From contig NZ_JAHRIB010000147.1 of the NCBI RefSeq assembly GCF_019090165.1, positions 1 to 64,000 of the forward strand: a DNA stretch of 64,000 nucleotides, in the 5' to 3' direction. This DNA is from Streptomyces sp. BV286. Its GTDB lineage: Bacteria > Actinomycetota > Actinomycetes > Streptomycetales > Streptomycetaceae. This document shows, piece after piece, positions 1 to 8,438 of this stretch; position 1 is the stretch's first letter; each line of letters opens with the position of its first letter. Both the position numbers and the translations under genes were made by a program. Below the pieces are notes generated by a model that was not told the DNA's origin, made no database searches, and worked only from the letters and a program-made list of their open reading frames with translations.

Positions 1-2373
1 CCCTCGCCGGTCGCCGGCCCCGGCGGCCTCACGGAGCGGGTCGGGGACACGGAACCGGCCCTCGTCGCGGAGCCGGCCCCGACCGCGGCCGCGGAGCCGG
101 TCGCGGAGGCGGAGCCGGTCGCGGAGGCCGGGCCGGTCGCGGAGGCCGGGCCGGTTGTGGCAGTGGAGCCTGTGGGCGATGTGCGGTCCCTCGCCGTGCT
201 GGACCGGGGGGACCGGGAGCGGCTGCTCGGGGGCGCGCACCATGACCCGCACTCCGTGCTCGGGGCCCACTCCGTGGCCGACGGAGTGGTCTTCCGGGTG
301 CTGCGGCCGTACGCGCTCTCCGTGACCGTCGTCGCCGAAGGGCTGCGGGCCGAACTCCACGACGACGGGGACGGGTTCTTCTCCGCCGTGCTGCCACTGC
401 GGGCGGTGCCGGAGTACCGCCTGACGGTGGAGTACGAAGGAACGGTGCAGGAGATCGAGGACGCGTACCGGTTCCTCCCCACGCTCGGCGATCTCGACCT
501 GCACCTGTTCGGCGAGGGCCGGCACGAGCAGCTGTGGACGGTCCTCGGCGCGGAGCCGATGGAGCACCAGGGCGTCACCGGCACGCGCTTCTCCGTCTGG
601 GCGCCGAACGCCCGCGGTGTGCGGGTCGCCGGCACCTTCAACTTCTGGGACGCGACGGCGTTCCCGATGCGGTCGCTGGGCTCCTCCGGGGTGTGGGAGC
701 TGTTCGCTCCCGGTGTCGGCGAGGGAGAGCTCTACAAGTTCGAGATCACCCGGCCCGACGGGACGAAGACGCTGCGCGCCGACCCGATGGCACGGCGCAC
801 CGAGGTCCCGCCCGCCACGTCCTCCGTCATCCACACCTCGCGTCACGAGTGGCAGGACGAGGAGTGGATGGCGCGACGGGCCGACCGGCCCGCGCACGAG
901 GCGCCGTTCTCCGTGTACGAACTCCATCTTGCCTCCTGGCGACCGGGCCTGACGTACCGTCAACTCGCGGACCAGCTGCCCCGGTACATCGCCGACCTGG
1001 GCTTCACCCACGTCGAGCTGATGCCGGTCGCCGAGCACCCCTTCGGCGGCTCCTGGGGCTACCAGGTCACCGGCTTCTACGCGCCCACCGCCCGCCTCGG
1101 CACCCCCGACGACTTCAAGTACCTCGTCGACGCACTGCACCAGGCCGGCATCGGCGTGATCATGGACTGGGTGCCCGCGCACTTCCCCCGGGACGAGTGG
1201 GCACTGGCCGAGTTCGACGGACGGCCGCTGTACGAGCACGAGGACCCGCTGCGGGCCGCGCACCCCGACTGGGGAACCCTCGAGTTCGACTACGGGCGCC
1301 GGGAGGTGCGCAACTTCCTCGTCGCCAACGCCGTCTACTGGTGCGAGGAGTTCCACATCGACGGGCTGCGGGTCGACGCCGTCGCCTCCATGCTGTACCT
1401 CGACTACTCGCGCGAAGCCGGCCAGTGGACCCCCAACGTCCACGGCGGCCGGGAGAACCTCGACGCGGTCGCCTTCCTCCAGGAGATGAACGCCACCCTC
1501 TACCGGCGCGAGCCCGGTGTCGTCACCATCGCCGAGGAGTCGACGGCGTGGGACGGGGTCACCCGGGCCACCCACCACATCGGGCCGGGCGGCTTCGGCG
1601 GGCTGGGCTTCGGTCTGAAGTGGAACATGGGCTGGATGCACGACTCCCTGGGATACGTCTCCCACGAGCCGGTCCACCGCAGGTACCACCATCACGAGAT
1701 GACGTTCTCGATGGTGTACGCGTACAGCGAGAACTACGTGCTCCCCATCTCGCACGACGAGGTCGTGCACGGCAAGCGGTCGCTGGTGTCGAAGATGCCG
1801 GGCGACTGGTGGCAGCAGCGGGCCACCCAGCGGGCGTACCTGGGCTTCATGTGGGCCCACCCCGGCAAGCAGCTCCTCTTCATGGGGCAGGAGTTCGCCC
1901 AGGGCGCGGAGTGGTCGGAGGCGCACGGCCCGGACTGGTGGCTCCTCGACCCGTCGTACGGGGCCGAGGCCGACCACCGGGGTGTACGGGATCTGGTCCG
2001 GGACCTCAACACCGTGTACCGGCAGGCTCCGGCGCTCTGGGAGCTCGACACCGATCCCGCCGGGTTCGGCTGGGTGGCCGGGGACGCCGCGGAGGACAAC
2101 GTCCTCGCCTTCCTCCGGCACGCCGCCGACGGATCACCGCTGCTCGCCGTCTCCAACTTCTCGCCGGTGGTGCGGCCCGAGTACCGGCTCGGGGTGCCGG
2201 ACGACGTGAGCGCGTGGCACGAGGTGCTGAACACGGATGCGGGGCGGTACGGCGGGAGTGACGTCGGCAACGTCGGCCCCCTCAAGCCGGACGACACGGC
2301 GTGGCACGGACACCCCGCGAGCATCCGCGTCACGCTGCCACCCCTGTCGACGGTGTGGCTGCGGCCGGCTTAG
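1..2373 (+). CDS. glgB: 1,4-alpha-glucan branching enzyme, 5' end outside the window
   Basis: Makes alpha-1,6 branches in glycogen by cutting and re-attaching alpha-1,4 chains. It is a GH13 enzyme with an N-terminal CBM48 and a C-terminal beta domain. Counting from the GTG at 157 (738 aa, the usual family length), the catalytic residues are the nucleophile D407 in GLRVDAV, acid/base E460 in TIAEES, and D534 in ISHDEVVHGK. The frame stays open with no stop back to base 1 and encodes a Pro/Ala/Glu-rich stretch with repeated EPVAEA-like units. The real start therefore probably lies upstream of the window, with a low-complexity N-terminal extension; 157 is the fallback start. The stop is TAG at 2371. 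Confidence 0.95.
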   Translation, partial: PSPVAGPGGLTERVGDTEPALVAEPAPTAAAEPVAEAEPVAEAGPVAEAGPVVAVEPVGDVRSLAVLDRGDRERLLGGAHHDPHSVLGAHSVADGVVFRVLRPYALSVTVVAEGLRAELHDDGDGFFSAVLPLRAVPEYRLTVEYEGTVQEIEDAYRFLPTLGDLDLHLFGEGRHEQLWTVLGAEPMEHQGVTGTRFSVWAPNARGVRVAGTFNFWDATAFPMRSLGSSGVWELFAPGVGEGELYKFEITRPDGTKTLRADPMARRTEVPPATSSVIHTSRHEWQDEEWMARRADRPAHEAPFSVYELHLASWRPGLTYRQLADQLPRYIADLGFTHVELMPVAEHPFGGSWGYQVTGFYAPTARLGTPDDFKYLVDALHQAGIGVIMDWVPAHFPRDEWALAEFDGRPLYEHEDPLRAAHPDWGTLEFDYGRREVRNFLVANAVYWCEEFHIDGLRVDAVASMLYLDYSREAGQWTPNVHGGRENLDAVAFLQEMNATLYRREPGVVTIAEESTAWDGVTRATHHIGPGGFGGLGFGLKWNMGWMHDSLGYVSHEPVHRRYHHHEMTFSMVYAYSENYVLPISHDEVVHGKRSLVSKMPGDWWQQRATQRAYLGFMWAHPGKQLLFMGQEFAQGAEWSEAHGPDWWLLDPSYGAEADHRGVRDLVRDLNTVYRQAPALWELDTDPAGFGWVAGDAAEDNVLAFLRHAADGSPLLAVSNFSPVVRPEYRLGVPDDVSAWHEVLNTDAGRYGGSDVGNVGPLKPDDTAWHGHPASIRVTLPPLSTVWLRPA

Positions 2374-2384
2374 GGTTTCCCACC

Positions 2385-2555
2385 CCTCGAACGCCGGACG
2401 GGCCGGAAATCCGGCGCGTCCGGCGTTAGAGGACGAGCGGGCCGATGATTCAGCCTGCCCGGCGTTCGAGGACGAGCGGGCTGATGATTCAGCCCGTCCG
2501 GCGTTTGAGGACGAGCGCGCAAGCGCGACAGGGGGTCTGGGGGCGCAGCCCCCGG
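2385..2555. repeat. Intergenic repeat cluster, three tandem copies plus one inverted copy
   Basis: Between glgB and helD a unit around CCGGCGTTYGAGGACGAGCG occurs three times in direct orientation (about 2418, 2458 and 2496), with GATGATTCAGCC joining the copies. One inverted copy (TCGAACGCCGGACGGGC) begins at 2388, so the set can fold into a hairpin. A second GC-rich palindromic motif, GGGGGCGCAGCCCCC, follows near 2540. Both look like intergenic repeats common in Streptomyces. They sit between convergent genes and may help end transcription. Confidence 0.75.
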
Positions 2556-2566
2556 GCAAGGGCGGC

Positions 2567-4891
2567 TCAGACGGTCTCCGTCAGCGCCGCCTCCAACGGC
2601 TTCGGCAGTGGTTCCGCGTGCACGATGCCCAACGACTGCGTGGCCCGGGTCAGGGCCACATAGAGATCGCTGGTCCCGAAGCGGCCCGGCTCGACGACCA
2701 GCACCGCGTCGAACTCCAGCCCCTTGGCCTGCCGGGGATCCAGCAGCACGACCGCGCGCGTCAGATCGGGCTGCTCCCCCACCACGATGCCGTCGAGCCG
2801 CGCGGCCAGCGCCCCGTGCAGATCACGCGGCGCGATCACCGCGAGCCGCCCCTCGGCGGGGGTCAGCTCCACGACGGCCTTCTCCACGGCACCGGGCAGG
2901 TCGGAGCTCTCACGCACCCAGGGACGTACGCCCGTCGAGCGCACCGAACTCGGCGGTTCGAAGTCCGCGTGCTCGGCGCGCGGGACGGCCGCCGCCACGT
3001 CCATGATCTCGGAAGGGGTGCGGTAGTTGACCGCGAGACGCGTGTGCTCCCAGCGGTCCTCGACATAGGGGTGGAGGATGTCCGACCAGGAGCCGACGCC
3101 CGCCGCCTCGGCGGTCTGGGCCGGATCGCCGACGAGCGTCATCGACCGTGTGGGGCTGCGGCGCATCAGCAGCCGCCACGCCATCGGCGACAGTTCCTGC
3201 GCCTCGTCGACGATGATGTGCCCGAACGCCCAGGTCCGGTCGGCGGCGGCCCGCTCGGCGGCGCTGCGGTGGTCGTCCTCCTCGTGGCGCTCGGCCATCC
3301 GTTCGGCGTCGATGATGTCGTGTGCCGACAGGACCTCGGCGTCCTCCTCGTCGATGTCCTCGAACTCGTACGTCCTCGACGCGTAGGAGACGTCCAGCAC
3401 GCCCTGCGCGTAGGCGACCTGCCGGTCCCGCTCGTGCTCGGCGGCCGCCCGCGCCACCCGGTCGTCCTCGCCGAGGAGTTCGGCGGCCTCGTCGAGGAGT
3501 GGGACGTCGGCAATGGTCCAGGCCCGTGTCACCGGGCGGCGCACGGCGTCCGCGTCGGCCTCGGGGAGGTACACGTCGGGTGCGGCGAGGAAGTCCGCGA
3601 CCAGCCGCCGAGGGGTGACGCGGGGCCACAACCGGTCGATGGCGGACCAGACTTCGCGGTTCTCGGCGAGGTCGTCGCGGATCTGGGTGATGTCGCTGGG
3701 GTCGAGCAGGTTCGTCCCGTCGAAGGGGTCCGTGCCGATCCGCTCGGCGAGCATGTCGGTGAGGGTGTTGAGGATGTGGCCCTCGAAGTGCTCGCGGGCC
3801 ACGTTGTGCGGCAGGTCCAGTTCCCGGGTGCGCTCACGGGCGACGCCCACGAGACCGGCGTCGAGCATCAGGACGTCCCGGTCGTGCTCGATGGTGATCA
3901 CCGGATCGGGCAGGCTCTGACGGTCGCGCACGACGGCGGCGAGGACGTCGGCCATGCCGGCGCGGCCCTTCACCGCGGCGGCCTCGGGGGTGTCGGACGC
4001 GCTCGCCCGCACGCCGGGGTACAGCTCGCCGAGGGTCGCGAGCAGGACTCCCGTCTCGCCGAGCGAGGGCAGGACCTCGCCGATGTAGCCGAGGAAGGCG
4101 GGGTTCGGGCCGACGATCAGGACGGCACGCTTGGCGAGCAGTTCCCGGTGCTCGTAGAGGAGGTACGCCGCCCGGTGCAGCGCCACCGCCGTCTTGCCGG
4201 TGCCCGGGCCGCCCTCCACCACCAGGATCCCGCGGTGCGGGGCGCGGATGATGCGGTCCTGTTCGGCCTGGATGGTCTGCACGATGTCGCTCATGCGCCC
4301 GGTGCGCGCGGAGTTGAGGGCGGAGAGCAGCACGGCGTCCCCGGTCGGGTCCTCGTGGCCGGTGCGCCGCTGGTCGCCCAGGTCGAGGATCTCGTCGTGC
4401 AGGGCGGTCACGGTACGGCCGTCGGTGGTGATGTGCCGGCGGCGGCGCAGGCCCATGGGGGTGTGGCCGGTGGCGAGGTAGAAGGGCCGGGCGACCGGGG
4501 CCCGCCAGTCGATCAGGACCGGGGTGTGTTCGGCGTCGTCGGCGCGGATGCCGATGCGGCCGATGTGATGGGTGGGTCCGGTGGGGAGCTCTTCCGGCCC
4601 GGACGGGGCCGAGGGCTCGGTGGAGAGGTCGATCCGGCCGAAGCAGAGCGAGCCGTCGACCGCGTTGAGGGCGGCGAGCAGGCCGGAGCGTTCGGCGACG
4701 AGGACGTCCCGTTCGAGGCGGGCCTGCATGGGGGTGCTGCCCTGCGCGAGTGCGTCCGTCACCGAGGCCTCGGTGCCGCCGCGCAGCGCGTCGACGCGCG
4801 CGTACAGGCCGTCGATGAATTCCTGCTCACGACACAATTCATCGTCCGGAAATCCAGTGGTTGAGTCTGTGTTTGAGGCCCTGTTTGACAA
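2567..4891 (-). CDS. helD: HelD-type RNA polymerase-associated ATPase (UvrD/Rep-like superfamily 1)
   Basis: 774 aa. HelD proteins bind RNA polymerase, push into the primary and main channels, and release stalled or idle complexes using ATP; some actinobacterial forms protect against rifamycins. Seen here: an N-terminal helical segment starting CREQEFIDGLY, Walker A GGPGTGKT (227-234), a DEAQEL Walker B in the second half, and a C-terminal SF1 domain with a late ALTRA motif. The start is TTG at 4891 with a GGGAG-like site. A second in-frame TTG at 4837 is possible, and there is no ATG or GTG nearby. Upstream in the same frame is a stop, so the N-terminus cannot be much longer. No rifamycin-associated inverted repeat was recognised upstream, so a drug-resistance role is not indicated. 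Confidence 0.88.
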   Translation of the reverse strand: MSNRASNTDSTTGFPDDELCREQEFIDGLYARVDALRGGTEASVTDALAQGSTPMQARLERDVLVAERSGLLAALNAVDGSLCFGRIDLSTEPSAPSGPEELPTGPTHHIGRIGIRADDAEHTPVLIDWRAPVARPFYLATGHTPMGLRRRRHITTDGRTVTALHDEILDLGDQRRTGHEDPTGDAVLLSALNSARTGRMSDIVQTIQAEQDRIIRAPHRGILVVEGGPGTGKTAVALHRAAYLLYEHRELLAKRAVLIVGPNPAFLGYIGEVLPSLGETGVLLATLGELYPGVRASASDTPEAAAVKGRAGMADVLAAVVRDRQSLPDPVITIEHDRDVLMLDAGLVGVARERTRELDLPHNVAREHFEGHILNTLTDMLAERIGTDPFDGTNLLDPSDITQIRDDLAENREVWSAIDRLWPRVTPRRLVADFLAAPDVYLPEADADAVRRPVTRAWTIADVPLLDEAAELLGEDDRVARAAAEHERDRQVAYAQGVLDVSYASRTYEFEDIDEEDAEVLSAHDIIDAERMAERHEEDDHRSAAERAAADRTWAFGHIIVDEAQELSPMAWRLLMRRSPTRSMTLVGDPAQTAEAAGVGSWSDILHPYVEDRWEHTRLAVNYRTPSEIMDVAAAVPRAEHADFEPPSSVRSTGVRPWVRESSDLPGAVEKAVVELTPAEGRLAVIAPRDLHGALAARLDGIVVGEQPDLTRAVVLLDPRQAKGLEFDAVLVVEPGRFGTSDLYVALTRATQSLGIVHAEPLPKPLEAALTETV

Positions 4892-4914
4892 TTCCGCTCC
4901 CGGCCGGATATACT
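4885..4914 (+). promoter_or_regulatory. Near-consensus sigma-70/HrdB promoter for an intergenic small RNA
   Basis: TTGACA at 4885-4890 and TATACT at 4909-4914 are separated by 18 bp on the plus strand. This is one of the best matches to a vegetative promoter in the window. The -35 box overlaps the predicted TTG start of the divergent helD. Predicted transcription starts at A4921. Confidence 0.75.
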
Positions 4915-4920
4915 GTGCTC

Positions 4921-5016
4921 AGTGAACTTCTCCGCGACTTGATTTCCTGAAGTCGCGAACCATTCAATATACGCAAAGAAATCCCCCGCAGGCAATTCCC
5001 TGCGGGGGATTTCTTT
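4921..5016 (+). ncRNA. Putative ~96-nt small RNA with two hairpins
   Basis: A complete short transcription unit lies in the helD/trxA gap: consensus promoter (4885-4914), predicted 5' end at 4921, a first hairpin of CGCGACTT / AAGTCGCG (4933-4940 with 4950-4957, 9-nt loop), an A/U-rich unpaired stretch, and an intrinsic terminator with an 18-bp perfect stem ending in a T-rich run. No reading frame of useful length or ribosome site lies inside. It does not match a named Streptomyces RNA that I can recognise. A target cannot be inferred from sequence alone; the single-stranded 4958-4974 segment is the likeliest seed. Confidence 0.6.
4975..5016. terminator. Bidirectional intrinsic terminator
   Basis: Arms AAAGAAATCCCCCGCAGG (4975-4992) and its exact complement (4999-5016) form an 18-bp stem with a 6-nt loop. 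Because the arms end in A/T, it works both for the small RNA reading right and for trxA reading left. Confidence 0.9.
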
Positions 5017-5049
5017 GTGTGCCGTGGGTTCCGGTCGGTTGCGGGAAGG

Positions 5050-5382
5050 TCAGAGCACGTCCGCCAGCTCCTCCAGCAGCCGCCTCTTGGCCCGGGCGCC
5101 CACCATCGACTTCACCGGCTGCCCGTCACGGAACACCATGAGGGTGGGCATCGACAGCACCCCGTACGCGTTCGTGGTCAGCGGGTTCGTGTCCACGTCC
5201 AGCTGCACCACCTTGAGCCGGTCGCCCTCCTCGCGGGCGACGGCGCTCAGCACCGGCGCGATCTGCCGGCACGGGGGACACCAGTCCGCGGTGAACTCCA
5301 CCAGTACGGGCAGCTCCGCCCCGATCACCTCCGCTTCGAAGTCCGCGTCCGTCACCTCGGCCACGCCTGCCGCCTTGATCAC
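5050..5382 (-). CDS. trxA: Thioredoxin
   Basis: 110 aa, the normal length for a cytoplasmic thioredoxin that reduces protein disulfides. The redox motif is WCPPC (C35, C38); the CPPC form replaces the canonical CGPC, which usually shifts redox potential. The cis-proline is in SMPTLM. The GTG start at 5382 is chosen because AGGGAGG lies 8 nt upstream and because it overlaps the MerR stop by four bases (GTGA), which indicates translational coupling. A longer open frame upstream belongs to the out-of-frame merR gene. A redox-sensing role for the pair is an inference. Confidence 0.93.
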   Translation of the reverse strand: MIKAAGVAEVTDADFEAEVIGAELPVLVEFTADWCPPCRQIAPVLSAVAREEGDRLKVVQLDVDTNPLTTNAYGVLSMPTLMVFRDGQPVKSMVGARAKRRLLEELADVL

Positions 5383-5849
5383 CGCGTCCGCCTCCCTGTC
5401 TTCTCCGCCGGGTCCCCGGGAGCCGTCTCCCGGGGAAACACCGCACACGCGGGTTCCGGACCGCCCGGAACCGCCGCCTCGGCCGCCAGCTCGTCCATCG
5501 CCCGCTCGGCTCGCGTCAGCTGCTCGCCGACCTGCGCGCGCACCGACCGCAACTCGTCGATCAGCGTGTCGAGTTCGCCCAGCTTGCGGCGGTACACGGC
5601 GAGCGAGGCCGGACAGGCGTCGCCCTGCGGATGTCCGGCCCGCAGACACTCCACGAAGGGCCGCGTCTCCTCCAGGTCGAACCCGAAGTCCTGCAGCGTC
5701 CTGATCTGCCGCAGCAGCCTCAGGTCGTCCTCGTCGTACGTCCGGTACCCGTTGTCCCCGCGCCGCGCGGGCAGCAGCCCCCGTGACTCGTAGTACCTGA
5801 GCGTCCTCGTGGTGGTCCCGGCCCGCTCCGCCAGCTCGCCGATGCGCAT
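5379..5849 (-). CDS. MerR-family transcriptional regulator
   Basis: 156 aa. The N-terminus MRIGELAERAGTTTRTLRYYE is the MerR winged helix with the typical RYYE and NGYR elements; a dimerising coiled coil follows (about 75-125). Cysteines lie in VECLRAGHPQGDACP and near the C-terminus (ACAVF), so thiol or metal sensing is possible, but the ligand is unknown. It is followed without a gap by trxA, so thioredoxin is the obvious regulated partner. A dyad 14 bp upstream of the start is the likely autoregulatory site. Confidence 0.9.
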   Translation of the reverse strand: MRIGELAERAGTTTRTLRYYESRGLLPARRGDNGYRTYDEDDLRLLRQIRTLQDFGFDLEETRPFVECLRAGHPQGDACPASLAVYRRKLGELDTLIDELRSVRAQVGEQLTRAERAMDELAAEAAVPGGPEPACAVFPRETAPGDPAEKTGRRTR

Positions 5850-5863
5850 GCCGCGACGGTAGT

Positions 5864-5883
5864 CCTTGACGCCGACGTCAAGG
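5864..5883 (-). promoter_or_regulatory. Inverted repeat, likely MerR operator
   Basis: CCTTGACG (5864-5871) and CGTCAAGG (5876-5883) are perfect inverted arms around a 4-bp centre, just upstream of the MerR ATG. On the minus strand the dyad contains a TTGACG -35-like element, as in MerR-controlled promoters. No clear -10 is visible before the start codon. Confidence 0.65.
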
Positions 5884-5904
5884 CAAACAGAGCGGGCCCG
5901 CGCG

Positions 5905-6426
5905 TCAGCGCGTGACGGGCGGCAGCAGCGGTTTGCGCTCCACCGGCGACGACAGGACGATCGAGGTCGTCGTACGGCCGAGCGCCGAGGTCTGCTCCAG
6001 GACGTCCTCCAGATGGATGGTGTCCTCGACCGCGACCTTGAGGATCCAGCAGTCCTCACCGACGACGTGATGGGCCTCGGTGACCTCGGGACGGGCGAGG
6101 AGCTCCAGCGTCCTCGGGTGCTTCAGGGTGTAGCCGCCGTGCGGATCGACCCGGATGAAGGCCTGGATCCCGTAGCCGAGCCGGGCGGGTGAGACGTGGG
6201 CGCCGTAGCCGGTGACGACACCGGCCTGCTCCAGGCGGCGGACCCGCTCGGCGACGGCCGCCGGGGACAGCCGGACCCGGCGGCCCAGCTCACTGAGCCT
6301 GATCCGGCCGTCGCTCTGCAGCAGCTCCAGGATCTGCCGGTCCAGCGAATCGAAGCCCGCCGACGTTTCGTGGGCGGCGGCCCGCAGATGCCGTGGTTCT
6401 TTCGGTGCCGCGACCGGATCTCCCAT
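5905..6426 (-). CDS. Lrp/AsnC-family transcriptional regulator
   Basis: 173 aa. An N-terminal HTH (SLDRQILELLQSDGRIRLSE, about residues 26-75) is followed by a RAM/ACT-like effector domain with the GEDCWILKV strand typical of the family. Members bind amino acids or related small molecules and act as octamers or hexadecamers. The ATG at 6426 has GGGGGAG upstream. It is divergent from the NAD-binding protein gene at 6514 with only about 90 bp between them, so it may control that gene. The effector is unknown. Confidence 0.9.
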   Translation of the reverse strand: MGDPVAAPKEPRHLRAAAHETSAGFDSLDRQILELLQSDGRIRLSELGRRVRLSPAAVAERVRRLEQAGVVTGYGAHVSPARLGYGIQAFIRVDPHGGYTLKHPRTLELLARPEVTEAHHVVGEDCWILKVAVEDTIHLEDVLEQTSALGRTTTSIVLSSPVERKPLLPPVTR

Positions 6427-6513
6427 GTCTCCCCCTTCAGACCTCACTCGTACGCCACGAGAATTATGACCGCAGGACCGGGCCACCATGAATGGGATTA
6501 CGGGAGGAACACC

Positions 6514-7419
6514 GTGCGCGAGGTGTGTGTCATAGGCGGCAACCGCTATTTCGGCAAGCGGCTGATCGACCGTCTGCTTTTGGCCGGGGACCGGGTCACG
6601 GTCGTCAATCGCGGCTCGTCCGCGCCTCCGCCGGGGGCAATTCACCTGATCGCCGACCGCGATGACGAGAAGTCCCTGGAGCGGGCGCTCGGCGCACGCA
6701 CCTTCGACGTCGTCGTCGACCAGGTCTGCTACACCCCCGTCCAGGCGCGGATCGCCCGCCGGGTCTTCGCGGGACGCACCCGGCGGTACGTCATGACGTC
6801 CACGGTCGAGGTGTACGAGTACGAGGACTCGGCCCGGCCGGTGCGCGAGGACGCCGTCGACCCGCGTACGGTCCCGGTCGACGCCGAACTGCCCTGGGAC
6901 GACCCGCAGTTCCTCGACGCCCACTACGGCGAGGGCAAGCGACAGGCCGAAGCCGTTTTCGCGGCGGATCCGCCGTTCCCGTACGTGGCCGTGCGGGTGG
7001 CCCACGTGCTGGGCGGCGACGACGACTTCACGGGGCGGCTCGGCCACTACGCCGATCGGATCCGCACCGGCGAGCCGGTCTCCGTACCGGCGGTGAACCA
7101 CCCGGCCACGTACATCCACGTCGAGGAGATCGCCGACTTCCTCGCGTGGACGGTCGCCGGGGAGTTCACCGGGCCCGTGAACGCCGCGTCCCACGGACCG
7201 CTCACCACCGAGGACCTGTGCGAGGCGGTGACCGCGTACCTCCCGGACGGAAAGGCCGTGTTCCGCAGCGTGGACATCGGGCCCTTCTCGCCCCTGTCCT
7301 TCTCCCGCTCGTACGGGATGGACAACGCGCGGGCCACGCGCCTCGGCTTCTCCTTCGGCCGGGCACGCGACTGGCTCCCCCGCGCCGTCGCCGAGACCGT
7401 CGGAAAGGCGGCCGGCTGA
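6514..7419 (+). CDS. NAD-dependent epimerase/dehydratase-like protein (extended SDR)
   Basis: 301 aa. The N-terminal Rossmann motif VIGGNRYFGKRL fits the GxxxFG nucleotide-binding pattern of extended SDRs. MTSTVEVYEYED supplies a serine/threonine region; a typical YxxxK is replaced by HYGEGKRQAE (Y-GEGK), which keeps a tyrosine and lysine four apart. The GTG at 6514 is preceded by GGGAGG. The stop is one base from the next ATG (7421), so it forms an operon with the aldo/keto reductase. The substrate is not predictable. Confidence 0.88.
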   Translation: MREVCVIGGNRYFGKRLIDRLLLAGDRVTVVNRGSSAPPPGAIHLIADRDDEKSLERALGARTFDVVVDQVCYTPVQARIARRVFAGRTRRYVMTSTVEVYEYEDSARPVREDAVDPRTVPVDAELPWDDPQFLDAHYGEGKRQAEAVFAADPPFPYVAVRVAHVLGGDDDFTGRLGHYADRIRTGEPVSVPAVNHPATYIHVEEIADFLAWTVAGEFTGPVNAASHGPLTTEDLCEAVTAYLPDGKAVFRSVDIGPFSPLSFSRSYGMDNARATRLGFSFGRARDWLPRAVAETVGKAAG

Positions 7420-7420
7420 C

Positions 7421-8347
7421 ATGCGCCACCGCACACTCGGCGACCGGCGGACCAGTGCCGTCGGGCTCGGTGCCATGCCCCTGTCCGTCGAGGGCCGGCC
7501 CGACGAGGCGCGGGCGCTGGCCACGGTGCACGCCGCCCTGGACGCGGGCGTCACCCTGCTGGACACCGCGGACTCGTACCATCTGCCCGGCGACGAGCCC
7601 GGCCACAACGAACGGCTCGTGGCCCGCGCCCTCGCGGCCCACGGCCCCGGCGCGGCCGATGTCCTCGTGGCCACGAAGGGCGGCCGCGGGCGGCCCGCCG
7701 ACGGCGGCTGGACGGTGACGGGCTCGCCCCGGCACCTGAAGGCGGCGGCGGAGGCCTCGCTCCGGCGGCTCGGCACGGAGGCGATCGGCCTGTACCAGCT
7801 GCACAAGCCCGACCCGGCCGTCCCCTTCGAGGAATCGGTGGGCGCGCTGCGCGAGCTGCTCGACGAGGGCAAGATCCGCTACGCGGGCGTCTCCAACACC
7901 ACCACCGACCAGATCCGCCGCGCCCACGCCCTCCTCGGCGACCGGCTGGTCTCCGTCCAGAACCAGTACTCCCCCGCCGTGCGCGACAGCGACCCCGAAC
8001 TGCGGCTCTGCACCGAACTGGGCATCGCCTTCCTGCCGTGGAGTCCGCTGGGCGGGATCTCACGCAGCGCGCTGGACAGACAGACACCACCCGACGGCTC
8101 CGGCTCCGGCTCCGGCACGGGCATCGCGGACGCCTTCCACGCGGTGGCCCGCGACCGGGGAATCAGCCCCCAACAGCTCTGCCTGGCCTGGCTGTTGGCA
8201 CGCTCACCCGTCATGGTGCCCATCCCGGGCGCCAGCCGCCCCAGCACGATCCGGGACTCGGCGGGCGCGGCCGACCTGGACCTGACCCCGGAGGAGACGG
8301 AGCGCCTGGACGCGGCGACGGACCCCGCTCCCGTCGCTCACGCCTGA
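7421..8347 (+). CDS. Aldo/keto reductase
   Basis: 308 aa TIM-barrel NADPH-dependent carbonyl reductase. The catalytic set is visible: D in LLDTADSY, Y of the same motif, K in VATKGG and H in LYQLHKPD; the cofactor site is in MVPIPGASRP near the C-terminus. A Gly/Ser run (GSGSGSGTG, about 226-234) forms a flexible loop. It is co-transcribed with the upstream SDR protein. The physiological substrate is unknown. Confidence 0.9.
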   Translation: MRHRTLGDRRTSAVGLGAMPLSVEGRPDEARALATVHAALDAGVTLLDTADSYHLPGDEPGHNERLVARALAAHGPGAADVLVATKGGRGRPADGGWTVTGSPRHLKAAAEASLRRLGTEAIGLYQLHKPDPAVPFEESVGALRELLDEGKIRYAGVSNTTTDQIRRAHALLGDRLVSVQNQYSPAVRDSDPELRLCTELGIAFLPWSPLGGISRSALDRQTPPDGSGSGSGTGIADAFHAVARDRGISPQQLCLAWLLARSPVMVPIPGASRPSTIRDSAGAADLDLTPEETERLDAATDPAPVAHA

Positions 8348-8438
8348 CCCCGTGCGCCGCGGGGCCGGACCCGCGGCCGGGGCCGAGCAGCATCCGGGGC
8401 CGAGCCGAATCCGGGGCCGCCCCGCAGCCGCGGACGGG

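Noticed and set aside
2237..4864. Long plus-strand open frame of 875 codons opposite helD
   Set aside because: It mirrors helD codon bias, has no ribosome site or family signature, and is explained by high GC content.
4933..4957. CGCGACTT/AAGTCGCG stem read as a rifamycin-associated element for helD
   Set aside because: It lacks the GGGGCTTGC...GCAAGCCCC form expected of that element and is better explained as the first hairpin of the small RNA.
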